A DNA stretch of 64,000 bases, taken from positions 1,158,001-1,222,000 of the forward strand of contig NZ_CP047095.1 in assembly GCF_009806575.1 (NCBI RefSeq), written 5' to 3'. Each line of letters starts with the position of its first letter. The first letter of the stretch is position 1. The stretch is from Rossellomorea marisflavi. GTDB taxonomy: Bacteria > Bacillota > Bacilli > Bacillales > Bacillaceae_B. Both the position numbers and the translations under genes were made by a program. The notes below the pieces were generated by a model, which did no database searches, was not told where the DNA came from, and saw nothing but the letters and a program-made list of their open reading frames with translations. Positions 40,577 to 49,307 of the stretch are shown one piece after another.

Positions 40577-42163
40577 ATGAATGTATCGCTTCAGACGAAG
40601 CTCTTGGTCTTGATCCTGACGTTGCTGTCATCGGTCATCCTTCTCCTGAGCGGCACGTTTGCTTATTTCGAATCCAAGGAAACGGAGAAGGAAGTCGGTC
40701 AGCTGGCCCTGCAGGTGGCGACGACGGTGTCCCTTATCCCTGGTATCCGGGAAGCGTTTCATACAGAGGATCCGGCGAAGATCATCCAGCCCATGACGAT
40801 CCAGATGAAGGAGCAGGTGGGGGCGGAGTTCATCGTGGTAGGGAATAAGGACAGCATTCGCTATTCCCATACGCAGCAAGAGAAGATCGGTAAGCGGATG
40901 GTGGGAGGGGATAATGACCGGGCCCTCATTAATGGAGAGTATTATACGTCCAAAGCCGTCGGTTCCATGGGTCCGTCCCTGCGCGGAAAGGCGCCGATTT
41001 TTGATGATAACGGGAAGATCATCGGGCTCGTGTCCGTCGGCTTCCTCGAGGAAGATATTCACACGCTGTTCATTCACAAGCTCCGTACGTATGGGATCGT
41101 CTCGATTCTCGTATTGGTGGCAGGAGCCGTGGGGGCGGTCCTTCTGGCGAAAAATATCCGCCGCGATACACACGGGCTGGAGCCGAAGGAGATTGCGGCT
41201 CTGTACCGGGAGCGGAATGCCATCCTCCTTTCCATAAAAGAAGGGATCATCGCCGTGGATGAGAAGGGGTTGATCACGATGATGAATAACTCTGCGAGGA
41301 AGCTCCTTGGTGTGAGTGGGCGGAAAACCCAGGTGCCGGTACAGGAAGTGATACCGAATACGGAAATGTATGATATCCAGCGGAACGATATTTATGAAAA
41401 CGATCAGGAAATGCTTCTGAACGGAAAAGTCGTAATCGTCAACCGGACACCGATCATGGATAAGAACGGGATTGTCGGAGCGGTGGCGAGCTTCCGTGAG
41501 AAGACGGAAGTGACGGAGATGATCAATACCCTTTCAGAGGTCCGGCAGTATTCTGAAGATCTTCGTGCCCAGACCCACGAATTCACCAATAAGCTGTATG
41601 CCATCTCGGGCCTTCTGCAGCTGGAGGAATATGAGGAGGCCATCGATCTCATCCACTCAGAGGCCGACGTGCACGGTAGCCAGAACCGGATCGTATTCGA
41701 ACAGATCCATGATCGCAAGGTGCAGGCCATCCTATTAGGAAAGATCGGGAAGGCATCGGAATATAAAGTGACGTTCAGCATCGATCCAACCAGCTTTTTG
41801 AAACCGTTACCAAAAAGGGTTGCCATGAGTGACTTGATCACGATACTGGGAAATATCATGGATAATGCCTTTGACGCCGTTGCTCACAAGGAGACGAGGG
41901 AAGTTACTTTCTTTACCACCGATATCGGGAAGGATATTGTGTTCGAAGTCGCCGATACCGGAGCCGGGATCCCTGACGATGTGGATGTATTCCAGCGTGG
42001 GATCTCTTCGAAACAGGGGGAGAACCGGGGAGTGGGATTGACGCTGGTGAAGGAGACGGTCACAAGGCTTGGCGGAACGATTGAGCTTCATGTACCGAAA
42101 AGCGGAGGGACGGTCTTTACCGTGTTCATTCCAAAAGAAGAGAAAAGGGGAGAAGAAGGATGA
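40577..42163 (+). CDS. CitA/DcuS-family sensor histidine kinase (DctS/CitS-like)
   Basis: A 528-residue kinase. TM1 (LVLILTLLSSVILLLSGTFAYF) is followed by an extracytoplasmic PAS-like (sCache) domain of about 130 residues that binds di- or tricarboxylates in this family (FIVVGNKDSIRYSHTQQEKIGKRMVGGD is the typical start), then TM2 (GIVSILVLVAGAVGAVLLA). A cytoplasmic PAS domain (IIAVDEKGLITMMNNSARKLLG), a short dimerisation/His region (RAQTHEFTNKLYAISGLLQL) and a HATPase domain (NIMDNAFDAV, DTGAGIPD, GVGLTLVKETV) complete it. It overlaps its regulator gene by 4 bases. No transporter gene is adjacent. Confidence 0.92.
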   Translation: MNVSLQTKLLVLILTLLSSVILLLSGTFAYFESKETEKEVGQLALQVATTVSLIPGIREAFHTEDPAKIIQPMTIQMKEQVGAEFIVVGNKDSIRYSHTQQEKIGKRMVGGDNDRALINGEYYTSKAVGSMGPSLRGKAPIFDDNGKIIGLVSVGFLEEDIHTLFIHKLRTYGIVSILVLVAGAVGAVLLAKNIRRDTHGLEPKEIAALYRERNAILLSIKEGIIAVDEKGLITMMNNSARKLLGVSGRKTQVPVQEVIPNTEMYDIQRNDIYENDQEMLLNGKVVIVNRTPIMDKNGIVGAVASFREKTEVTEMINTLSEVRQYSEDLRAQTHEFTNKLYAISGLLQLEEYEEAIDLIHSEADVHGSQNRIVFEQIHDRKVQAILLGKIGKASEYKVTFSIDPTSFLKPLPKRVAMSDLITILGNIMDNAFDAVAHKETREVTFFTTDIGKDIVFEVADTGAGIPDDVDVFQRGISSKQGENRGVGLTLVKETVTRLGGTIELHVPKSGGTVFTVFIPKEEKRGEEG

Positions 42164-42834
42164 TCAAAGTGATCATAGCGGAGGATGATTTCAGGGTGGC
42201 GTCCATCCATGAGCGATTCCTCCAGAAGATCGAAGGGGTCACCGTTGCCGGGAAGGCCCTGAACGGGGAGGAAACCCTCCGCCTGCTGGGAGAAGAGGAA
42301 GCGGATCTATTGCTTCTCGACATCTATATGCAGGATCAGCTTGGGACGGATCTCCTGCCGGCGATCCGCACCCGGTTCCCCCATGTCGATGTAATCATGA
42401 TCACTGCAGCGAACGACCGGGAGCTTGTGGCGACGGCCCTCAGGAACGGGGTTCTTGATTACATCATCAAGCCCGTATCCTTGAAGCGGTTCACCTCCAC
42501 CTTGCAGCAGTACCAGAAGAGAAGGGAGATGCTGAAGGAGAAGGAAGAGGTCAGCCAAGCCACCATCGACCGGTTGCTCGGTCTGCATCAAACGCCGCTG
42601 AATGGAAGCGGCATGCCGAAGGGGATCGATCCCCTCACCTTGAGTAAGGTGAAGGCGATCGTGGAGGATACGGGCAAAGGAATCTCAGCTGAAGAAATGG
42701 GCTCCAGGATGGGGGCATCCCGTGCAACGGCGAGGCGGTATCTGGAGTACATGGTCTCAACGGGGGAAGGAACGGCGGAGCTTGAATACGGAATCGTAGG
42801 CAGGCCGGAGCGAAAATATTTCATGGCTAAATAA
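42160..42834 (+). CDS. CitB/DcuR-family response regulator (DctR/CitT-like)
   Basis: A 224-residue regulator. The receiver domain has EDD (8-10), phospho-acceptor D54 in LLLLDIYMQDQLGTDLLP, and lysine in YIIKPVSLKRF. The C-terminal part (about 150-224) contains a helix-turn-helix, ISAEEMGSRMGASRATARRYLEYMV, as in CitT/DctR/MalR. Partners of this family activate citrate, malate or fumarate transporter genes. Here the genes downstream are unrelated, so the target lies elsewhere; a CitMHS gene lies 16 kb upstream but has its own LysR-type sites. Confidence 0.92.
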   Translation: MIKVIIAEDDFRVASIHERFLQKIEGVTVAGKALNGEETLRLLGEEEADLLLLDIYMQDQLGTDLLPAIRTRFPHVDVIMITAANDRELVATALRNGVLDYIIKPVSLKRFTSTLQQYQKRREMLKEKEEVSQATIDRLLGLHQTPLNGSGMPKGIDPLTLSKVKAIVEDTGKGISAEEMGSRMGASRATARRYLEYMVSTGEGTAELEYGIVGRPERKYFMAK

Positions 42835-42870
42835 GAAGGAAGCTCTTCCCGCGGAGAGCTTCCTTCTTAT
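42831..42870. terminator. Bidirectional terminator between convergent genes
   Basis: A 16-bp perfect stem (ATAAGAAGGAAGCTCT with its complement at 42855-42870) around TCCCGCGG; the arms provide A/T tracts on both sides. Confidence 0.9.
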
Positions 42871-42874
42871 TGTT

Positions 42875-43291
42875 CTAGCTTTTCCCTTGAAGTTTCCGTA
42901 CTTCCTCGCTGTGAAAAGGTGATCCGGTTACTTCATCCACAATGGAGAACGGGTTCCCGTCGGGATCGTTGAAATCGAAGGCTTTCATACCCCCGAAATC
43001 TTCAAGCGCTGTGACCGTGACACCGTGCCTTCTGAAACCTTCATGAGTGGCTTCAATATTATCCGTGAGGAAATTGAAGTACGCATTCTTCCTGTCGCCC
43101 CTGATTGTGAACTCGGTTTCCTGACGTGACTCCACCTCCACCAGGGCAAGCTGGGTGAGCCCGTCAGGCAGGCAATACCCGACCCCGTCTTCCCACTCGT
43201 CGATTTTCTTCACCCCGAGATGCTCCTCATACCACGCCATTGAACGCTCCATATCCGTCACCGGAATAAAGATGGATCCTACTCGAAACAT
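42875..43291 (-). CDS. VOC-family (glyoxalase-like) protein
   Basis: A 138-residue single VOC domain. It starts MFRVGSIFIPVTDMERSMAWYEEHLGV, contains FLTDNIEATHEGFRRHGVTV, and ends with the typical FDFNDPDGNPFSIVDE, where the Glu is a metal-ligand position. Such proteins include lyases, dioxygenases and antibiotic-binding proteins; the substrate is unknown. ATG 43291 lies 5 bases behind AAAGGAGGTG. Confidence 0.85.
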   Translation of the reverse strand: MFRVGSIFIPVTDMERSMAWYEEHLGVKKIDEWEDGVGYCLPDGLTQLALVEVESRQETEFTIRGDRKNAYFNFLTDNIEATHEGFRRHGVTVTALEDFGGMKAFDFNDPDGNPFSIVDEVTGSPFHSEEVRKLQGKS

Positions 43292-43446
43292 CCTGACACC
43301 TCCTTTAATTGGAAAAGATCTTTCTATCATCTATTCGCTATGAGTCCGGAAATCCCTTCAACAAAGGTTTCAGGCTGAAAAGCATTGAGTATGCTGGATT
43401 TTTCTGAAATAATAGAATTGGATAATTTATGAAAAGGGGATCGATC

Positions 43447-43872
43447 ATGACAATGACATACACACCACCCAAGCATATTGTTTCTGCGGCCGTGACCGTG
43501 CTGAACGAAAAAGGGGAAATCCTTTTGATCAATGGGCCGCGAAGGGGATGGGAGATGCCGGGTGGGCAGGTCGAAGAAGGAGAATCCCTGACGGACGCAG
43601 CCATCCGGGAGACGAAGGAAGAGTCGGGTATCGATATCGAAATCGTGAAATTTTGTGGAATCTATCAGAATGTGAAGCGATCGATCTGCAACACCCTCTT
43701 CCTCGGTAAGGTCATCGGCGGTGAGCCGACGACATCCGCGGAGAGCCTGGAAGTGGGGTTCTTTCCGGTGGATGTGGCTCTGAGCATGGTGACCCACTCC
43801 AACTTCCGCCAACGGATTGAAGATTCGCTGGAGCACACCCGTCATCCCATCCACGTGGAGTTTAATCAATGA
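43447..43872 (+). CDS. Nudix hydrolase
   Basis: A 141-residue Nudix protein. The Nudix box GGQVEEGESLTDAAIRETKEESGI matches Gx5Ex7REUxEExGU, so it is catalytically plausible. Family members hydrolyse nucleoside diphosphate derivatives. ATG 43447 follows AAAAGGGGA; an ATG at 43429 has no SD. It overlaps the P-loop kinase gene by 4 bases, suggesting a linked nucleotide-related task. Confidence 0.88.
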   Translation: MTMTYTPPKHIVSAAVTVLNEKGEILLINGPRRGWEMPGGQVEEGESLTDAAIRETKEESGIDIEIVKFCGIYQNVKRSICNTLFLGKVIGGEPTTSAESLEVGFFPVDVALSMVTHSNFRQRIEDSLEHTRHPIHVEFNQ

Positions 43873-44420
43873 GGCTGGCCGTCCTTACCGTAGGGAAGAC
43901 CCACAGCGGAAAAACCACCTTTGCCCGGACGCTGGAAAGGGAGCTGCCTGATTTTATCGTCCTCGATCAGGATCTTCAGGCAGAGTTCATCAACACCCAC
44001 TACCGGAAGCTTGTCCCTGAGAAGGGCCCAAACACCTTCAAAATGGCCCTTTCACAGACCATTTTAAACCATGCGGTCGAGCATACCGGACATCATATCA
44101 TCCTGAGCAACTCCAATCTGGACCGGGATGGGAGGCGTGACCTGCTCTCAAGCTTTGAACAGCAAGGCTTCAAGACCATCCTGGTAGACTTTCAAATCCC
44201 GGATTCCGTCCTTTTCAAGCGGATCGGTGGATCGGGTCGTAGCACGACGATCTTTAGGACGACCACCACTTCATATGAAGAAGTGTTGCAGAGACAGAAC
44301 GGCTATCACGGAAACGGTCCCTCTGAAGGAGAAGCTGATCATCTCCTTACCATCAGGAGTGAAGAGGATGTAATCCGCATAATCGATGCGATAAAAAAGA
44401 TAAAAAGTATAGAAGAATAG
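43869..44420 (+). CDS. P-loop ATP-binding kinase-like protein
   Basis: A 183-residue AAA_33/zeta-toxin-like small-molecule kinase. Walker A is VGKTHSGKTTFAR, the base-like acidic segment is FIVLDQDLQAEF, HHIILSNSNLDRDGRRDLL gives the Walker B/substrate region, and FKRIGGSGRSTT is a lid arginine stretch. Proteins of this kind phosphorylate nucleosides, sugars or small metabolites; the substrate is unknown. It follows the Nudix gene with an ATGA overlap. Confidence 0.82.
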   Translation: MRLAVLTVGKTHSGKTTFARTLERELPDFIVLDQDLQAEFINTHYRKLVPEKGPNTFKMALSQTILNHAVEHTGHHIILSNSNLDRDGRRDLLSSFEQQGFKTILVDFQIPDSVLFKRIGGSGRSTTIFRTTTTSYEEVLQRQNGYHGNGPSEGEADHLLTIRSEEDVIRIIDAIKKIKSIEE

Positions 44421-44480
44421 AAGGAATCGGAAGTATCCCTGTAGAATTAAGAACATACGTTCTAAAACAAGGAGGTACAC

Positions 44481-45101
44481 ATGCAGAAAATCAAAGATCA
44501 ATTAACTCATTCATATAATGCTGCTGCCATCTCCAGGGATCGCGAGCTCAAGGAGGATTGGAAGGCGGAAGTGCGCAGCCACTTCCTGTCGCTCCTGATC
44601 AAGGAAAACAAGACCAGACTCCTTGAGATTGGAGCCGGGTCAGGGCAGGAAAGCGTAGTTTTCAAAGAAGCAGGTCTGAACACGTTCAGCACCGATCTGT
44701 CACCGGAAGCAATCCGGCTGTGCAAAGAGAAAGGGCTTAAGGCAGAGGTCATGAGCTATGATTCGTTAACGTTCCCCGATGGAGCGTTCGATGCCGTATG
44801 GGCGATGAACTGCCTGCTACACTGCCCGAAGGATGAACTTCCCGGCCTACTTGAAGGGATCAAAAGGGTACTGAAGCCAGGCGGGGTCTTTTTCATGGGT
44901 GTCTATGGAGGCAAGGATTCAGAGGGGATATGGGAAGGGGATTTCTATGAGCCTAAACGATTCTTTGCCCTCTACACGAATGAACGATTGAGAGAGATCC
45001 TTGAACGGCATTTTAAGATCGAATCGTTTCGGTGCCTGGCAAAAGAAGAGCTGGGCAGGGATCTCGATTTTCAAGGAATCATCCTTCGGAGATCACGGTA
45101 A
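44481..45101 (+). CDS. Class I SAM-dependent methyltransferase
   Basis: A 206-residue methyltransferase with motif I LLEIGAGSGQESVVF, acidic loop TDLSPEAIRLCKEKG, motif II-like FDAVWAMNCLLHCPKDEL and motif III LKPGGVFFMGVYGG. AAGGAGG lies 8 bases before the ATG. Two bases separate it from the DinB gene that follows. Substrate unknown. Confidence 0.88.
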   Translation: MQKIKDQLTHSYNAAAISRDRELKEDWKAEVRSHFLSLLIKENKTRLLEIGAGSGQESVVFKEAGLNTFSTDLSPEAIRLCKEKGLKAEVMSYDSLTFPDGAFDAVWAMNCLLHCPKDELPGLLEGIKRVLKPGGVFFMGVYGGKDSEGIWEGDFYEPKRFFALYTNERLREILERHFKIESFRCLAKEELGRDLDFQGIILRRSR

Positions 45102-45103
45102 TC

Positions 45104-45631
45104 ATGGACATCTACATAAAGGAACAAAAAGGGTACGCCCCCCAGATCGGGCATCTGGTATCCCAGATGGACTATGCACGGAAGACGACGCTTGATTCCA
45201 TCGAAGGGTGCACACAGGAAGAACTGTATGGCCTTCTTTCGTCAGATGGTAACACCATCGGGGCATTGCTCCTTCATATGGCCGCCATAGAGAGAGGGTT
45301 CCAGATTGAATTCTTCGACGGACGGAATCCGAATGAAGAAGAAATGGAGGAATGGGGAGCTGCCTACGGGCTGGGAGCCCGTGGCCGCAAGGAAATCGTT
45401 GGACACCCCCTTTCCTTTTATATTGCAACATTGCGTCGTGTCCGGCAGAAGACCCTCACAGTCCTTGCCGAGAAACCGGATAATTGGCTCTATGAGGAGT
45501 GCCGTTGGGACGGTCACCCTTCGAATCACTACTTCATCTGGTTCCATGTAATGGAGGATGAAATCAACCATAGAGGGCAGATCCGGCTCATGCGGAAAGC
45601 CCTGCAACTAGAAAGGAAGAGAGAAGAATGA
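45104..45631 (+). CDS. DinB-family (DUF664-like) protein
   Basis: A 175-residue four-helix-bundle protein. Metal-binding histidines are expected in TIGALLLHMAAIERGF and FHVMEDEINHRGQIRLM. DinB-like enzymes include thiol (bacillithiol) transferases. ATG 45104 is chosen because upstream in-frame codons lie inside the methyltransferase gene. It overlaps the LD-carboxypeptidase gene by 4 bases, so 44481-46616 reads as one operon. Confidence 0.85.
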   Translation: MDIYIKEQKGYAPQIGHLVSQMDYARKTTLDSIEGCTQEELYGLLSSDGNTIGALLLHMAAIERGFQIEFFDGRNPNEEEMEEWGAAYGLGARGRKEIVGHPLSFYIATLRRVRQKTLTVLAEKPDNWLYEECRWDGHPSNHYFIWFHVMEDEINHRGQIRLMRKALQLERKREE

Positions 45632-46616
45632 ACAGATTGAAACAAGGAGATAAGATCGGGATTTTTTCTCCATCCTCGCCTGCTTCGGCGCATTCAAAGG
45701 TGAGGTTTGAGCGGGCAAAGGCCTTTTTGGAAGAGAAGGGCTTTACCATAGTGGAAGGTGCCTTGACGGGTAAGCAGGATCATTATCGATCAGGGACCCC
45801 GAAGGAGCGGGCAGATGAACTGAATGAGTTGTTGCGACGCACTGACCTTGCCATGATTATGTCGGTGATCGGGGGACGAATTCCAACAGTATGCTCCCCT
45901 ATATCGATTATGAGGCGTTCAAGGAGAACCCGAAGCTTCTGGTGGGCTACTCGGATGCGACGGCAATCCTGTTGGGCATTTATGCGAAAACAGGGATCAC
46001 CACCTATTACGGACCATCCCTAGTGCCATCGTTTGGAGAGTTTCCTCCCTTGGTCGATGATACCTATCGCTTTTTTGAAGACTATTTCATGAACGACACG
46101 GTCGTACCGTATGAAGTCCCGATGCCGCCTCTCTGGTCGGATGAACCCGTGAACTGGCTGGAGAAGACGACGGATAAGACGCTCTATCGGAATGAATGGG
46201 TGACAGGAAATCCCGGTAGCGCAGAAGGAAGGCTTATGGGCGGCAATGTCAGCACCATGTATGGCTTTATCGGCTCAGAGTATTTCCCCGAAGTGAAAAA
46301 AGGGGACATTCTCCTGATTGAGGACTGCGGCAAGCATGCCTCTGTCGTGGAGAAGAATTTTGCCATGCTGAAGGTTCATGGACTGTTCGATAAGGCGGCG
46401 GGAATCATTCTTGGGAAGCATGAACAGTTCGATGATGGGGGAACGGGAAAGAAGCCACTTGATTTCCTCTTGGAGCAGCTCGATGGAAGAGAACTGCCGG
46501 TCCTTGCGGAGTTCGATACGTGTCATACGCACCCGATGCATCCTCTGGCAATCGGAAAACGGGTAAAGCTTGACGCGGGAGAAAAGACGGTGACGTGCGT
46601 AGAGGAGTGGATATAA
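45628..46616 (+). pseudogene. LD-carboxypeptidase (S66 family) interrupted by a one-base frameshift
   Basis: Two overlapping frames together make one S66 peptidase (LdcA/MccF type), about 329 residues. The first frame covers MNRLKQGDKIGIFSPSSP to MIMSVIGG. The second continues NSMLPYIDYEAF, then LVGYSDATAIL (nucleophile Ser), LLIEDC (Glu) and CHTHPMHPLAIG (His). The break is at a run of five G (45871-45875): six G would restore GG-T-N-S-N-S-M-L-P. LdcA-type enzymes trim tetrapeptides from recycled muropeptides; MccF-type enzymes inactivate microcin C-like compounds. This is either a recent true frameshift or a homopolymer sequencing error; the rest is intact. Confidence 0.88.
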
Positions 46617-46621
46617 GAAGA

Positions 46622-46646
46622 AAAGGCACCCGGTGGGCGCCTTTAT
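46622..46646. terminator. Bidirectional terminator
   Basis: AAAGGCACCC pairs with GGGCGCCTTT (one mismatch) around GGT, between convergent genes. Confidence 0.75.
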
Positions 46647-47080
46647 CACTTTAATTCTTTTTTCATCAGTTTATGGGGGATGTCTGCTTCATAGAAGATC
46701 TCGGGCTCGGATACATATCCAAGCTTATGATAGAACCCTTCGGCATGGGTTTGACCATGCAACTTTACGCGGCTCAGGCCCTGCTCCGATGCGATGTCTT
46801 CAAGCTCCTGGATGATATGGCGCCCGACGCCGCCTTTCCTGAAGGGCTTACGGATGCAGATGCGCTCGAGTTTCCCGGTTCCTTCCACTGTGCGGATGCG
46901 ACCCGTACCAACCGCCTTCCCGTCCTGATAGATAAGGATGTGGGTGCAATCGGCTTCGAGGTTGTCAAAAGCATCGTATTCTTCATCATCAGGGGTACCC
47001 TGTTCGTCGATGAAGACTTCTTTGCGGATGGCGAATGCTTCTTTCAATTCGTCTTCTGTTACGATTCTCTTGATGTTCAC
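46646..47080 (-). CDS. ElaA/YjcF-like GNAT acetyltransferase
   Basis: A GNAT protein of about 144 residues of the ElaA/YjcF kind: EAFAIRKEVFIDEQGTPDDEEYD near the N-terminus is characteristic. Motif A is LERICIRKPFRKGGVGRHIIQEL, and EGFYHKLGYVSE closes the domain. GTG 47080 lies 9 bases after AAAGGA; a TTG 18 bases earlier overlaps that SD. Substrate unknown. Confidence 0.88.
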   Translation of the reverse strand: MNIKRIVTEDELKEAFAIRKEVFIDEQGTPDDEEYDAFDNLEADCTHILIYQDGKAVGTGRIRTVEGTGKLERICIRKPFRKGGVGRHIIQELEDIASEQGLSRVKLHGQTHAEGFYHKLGYVSEPEIFYEADIPHKLMKKELK

Positions 47081-47142
47081 TGGCTTCAGTCCTTTCAAAG
47101 CTAATGATTAAGAGTATAGCGGAATAGCGAAGGCTTGTATAC

Positions 47143-47865
47143 TCAGAAAGGATTCGTCGCCCACTGAAGGGATTGCTTGATGAAGATGCGGCGGTCCAGC
47201 TTGAGAAGCGATACCATGTGCTCGGCCAGATCTTCGGGCTGCATGTATTTACTCGTGTCGGCTTCTTCGAGCTTATCACCAAACGTAAGGTCTGTGGCTA
47301 CTAAACTCGGATTCAAGGTCATGACGCGGATATTATGCGGCCGCACTTCCTGCATGAGAGATTCAGAGAATCCCTGAAGGGCGAACTTCGAACCGCAGTA
47401 AGCAGAGCTTTTCGCTGTTCCTTTCAGTCCGCTGCTGGATGAGATCATGATGATGTCCCCGCCGTTTTTCTCGATAAGCTGAGGAAGGACGGTGTGGGTC
47501 ACGTGGTAGGTGCCGAAAACATTGACCTCGAAGGCACGCTTCCACTCTGCAGGTTCGAGTTCAAGGAACTCTCCGTATACACCGATTCCAGCATTGTTGA
47601 TCAGGATGTCCGCATCACCGAGTGCGGATTGAAGCGAAGAAACAGCTGCTTCGACGCTCGAGAGGTCTGCAATATCAACAGGTGCCGTAACGGCCTCCAC
47701 TCCATAGGTTCTGGCTTCTTCGGCCGTTTCCTCCAGGGCGGACTCCGTTCGTGCCATGAGGCCGAGATGGACGCCGGCTTTAGCAAGCTCAAGTGCGGTT
47801 GCCTTCCCGATACCGCGGCCGGCACCGGTAATATACGCGATCTTTCCTTCGATAGATTGTGCCAT
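47143..47865 (-). CDS. SDR-family oxidoreductase (3-ketoacyl-ACP reductase-like, YqjQ/FabG type)
   Basis: A 240-residue classical short-chain dehydrogenase. It has the cofactor motif TGAGRGIGKATALEL, NNAGIG, the catalytic Ser in IIMISSSSGLKG and the YCGSK tetrad (Tyr/Lys), as well as LNPSLVATDL. This TGxxxGIG pattern with MART (loop after strand 2) suggests NADPH. ATG 47865 lies 7 bases behind AAAGGGGA. The substrate is unknown; annotation as FabG itself is not supported because no fatty-acid genes are nearby. Confidence 0.9.
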   Translation of the reverse strand: MAQSIEGKIAYITGAGRGIGKATALELAKAGVHLGLMARTESALEETAEEARTYGVEAVTAPVDIADLSSVEAAVSSLQSALGDADILINNAGIGVYGEFLELEPAEWKRAFEVNVFGTYHVTHTVLPQLIEKNGGDIIMISSSSGLKGTAKSSAYCGSKFALQGFSESLMQEVRPHNIRVMTLNPSLVATDLTFGDKLEEADTSKYMQPEDLAEHMVSLLKLDRRIFIKQSLQWATNPF

Positions 47866-48011
47866 GCATGATTCCCCTTTCAATAGGTTCTTATGGACAG
47901 TGTACGGGGTCCGGGAGGGGCTTGCAAGGATTCACCATTGAAATGGAAATTTTAAAGAAAGCAAGTCTTCAGGAGGCTCCAACAATAAAATCAGGAAGAG
48001 TGAATAAAACC

Positions 48012-48434
48012 ATGCAACTAACACTGAAAAATAATCTTGAAGTCACATTCAGAAAGTTCAAGGAAGAAGATTTTCCGGCAATCCACAGCCTCAATGAAAA
48101 GGAAGAGTGGAATAATCTTGTGAGTAAGAGGGAGCTGACGAGGAAGGCCTGGCTCGATTCAGGGATCGCCTATGTGGCTGAATCGGAGGGGGAGATCATT
48201 GGGTATATCCGCGGGCTGACGGATCAACATATCACCCTTTTCATCTGTGAACTATTGATTGACCAGAATTTCAGGGGATGTGGAATTGGAGCGAGACTCC
48301 TGGACTATGTTCACACCCTCTACCCGAGCACCCGGGTGGAGATGCTGGCCAGTTCCACGTCAAAGACCTTTTACGAGCAACAATCCTATCGCCCATTCTA
48401 CGGTTTCCGCAAAACGTTTGAAGAAAGACATTGA
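48012..48434 (+). CDS. GNAT-family N-acetyltransferase
   Basis: A 140-residue GNAT domain: ICELLIDQNFRGCGIGARLLDYV is motif A and SKTFYEQQSYRPFYGFRKTF the C-terminal part. The start is uncertain. ATG 48012 (MQLTLKNNLEVTFRKF) fits the domain boundary but its SD (GGAAGAG) is about 10 bases away; ATG 47943 would add 23 residues. Substrate unknown. Confidence 0.82.
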   Translation: MQLTLKNNLEVTFRKFKEEDFPAIHSLNEKEEWNNLVSKRELTRKAWLDSGIAYVAESEGEIIGYIRGLTDQHITLFICELLIDQNFRGCGIGARLLDYVHTLYPSTRVEMLASSTSKTFYEQQSYRPFYGFRKTFEERH

Positions 48435-48439
48435 ATGCC

Positions 48440-48850
48440 ATGAAATTTTATGTGGCGTCGAGCTTTAAAAACATTCCCATGGTGAGGGCCGTGACCGAGT
48501 CTCTTCGTGCAGCGGGACACCGACTGACGTATGATTGGACGCAAAATGAGCGGGCGAACACGGCGAAAGACCTTGAACGTATCGGTCAAGACGAGAAAAG
48601 GGCGATCTTGGAGGCGGATGTGGTGATCGTCTTGCTTCCTGGAGGCAAAGGCACTCATGTCGAGCTTGGCCTCGCACTTGCGTGGGAAAAAAGCATATAC
48701 CTTTATTCGAAAGTACCATTGTCTTTGAATGAGAGCACCACGTTTTATCATCTGCCGGAGATCCGGCACATCACAGGAGAATTGGACGAGTTTCTACTAT
48801 TGATAAACAACCATTACACATATCAGGAGGCATCATATGAGCAGCATTGA
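48440..48850 (+). CDS. Nucleoside 2-deoxyribosyltransferase-like protein
   Basis: A 136-residue protein starting MKFYVASSFKNIPMVRAVTESLRAAGHRLTYDWT, as in the nucleoside 2-deoxyribosyltransferase/DUF4406 fold. ADVVIVLLPGGKGTHVELGLALAW is the second conserved block, whose Glu could be the nucleophile. Such proteins bind or hydrolyse nucleosides or nucleotides. It overlaps the DinB gene that follows by 14 bases. Confidence 0.8.
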   Translation: MKFYVASSFKNIPMVRAVTESLRAAGHRLTYDWTQNERANTAKDLERIGQDEKRAILEADVVIVLLPGGKGTHVELGLALAWEKSIYLYSKVPLSLNESTTFYHLPEIRHITGELDEFLLLINNHYTYQEASYEQH

Positions 48851-49307
48851 GTGGATCATCTTTAACATCGAGGAAGTAAGAAGAAGGAGCACAAACGTGT
48901 GGAGGAGCATTCCAGAGGATAAGCTACATTGGAGACCGGATGCAGAAGCGATGAGCATGCTTGAAATGATCAGACATGTACTGGAAAGTGAACATTACTA
49001 CCACCTAGCCATTAAGAACAAAGGAAGTCTGGACGCGTTCGATTCGCCGTTTGAAAGCCGGCCGTACACCAATGTAGAGGATGAGCTTGCCTTTGCTGCC
49101 GGGTACCACGAGGCATTCCTGGAGACCATCCGTTCTTATACGGAAGAGGACCTCAAGGAAATCAGCATCGATCGAAGTGAATCAGGGTATGTCCGGGACT
49201 TGGGTGATATGCTCCTTCGCATCCCTTATCACGAAGCGGTCCATACAGGGCAGCTCCTTGATTATCTTCGTACCGCAGACATTGATCGCGTGAGGATTTG
49301 GGATTGA
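48837..49307 (+). CDS. DinB-family protein
   Basis: A 156-residue DinB-like bundle: MSSIEWIIFNIEEVRRRSTNVW at the start, MSMLEMIRHVLESEHYYH (first His) and LLRIPYHEAVHTGQLLDYLRT (His pair). AGGAGG precedes the ATG inside the upstream gene. It overlaps the isochorismatase-like gene by 10 bases. It is the third DinB protein in the window. Confidence 0.85.
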   Translation: MSSIEWIIFNIEEVRRRSTNVWRSIPEDKLHWRPDAEAMSMLEMIRHVLESEHYYHLAIKNKGSLDAFDSPFESRPYTNVEDELAFAAGYHEAFLETIRSYTEEDLKEISIDRSESGYVRDLGDMLLRIPYHEAVHTGQLLDYLRTADIDRVRIWD

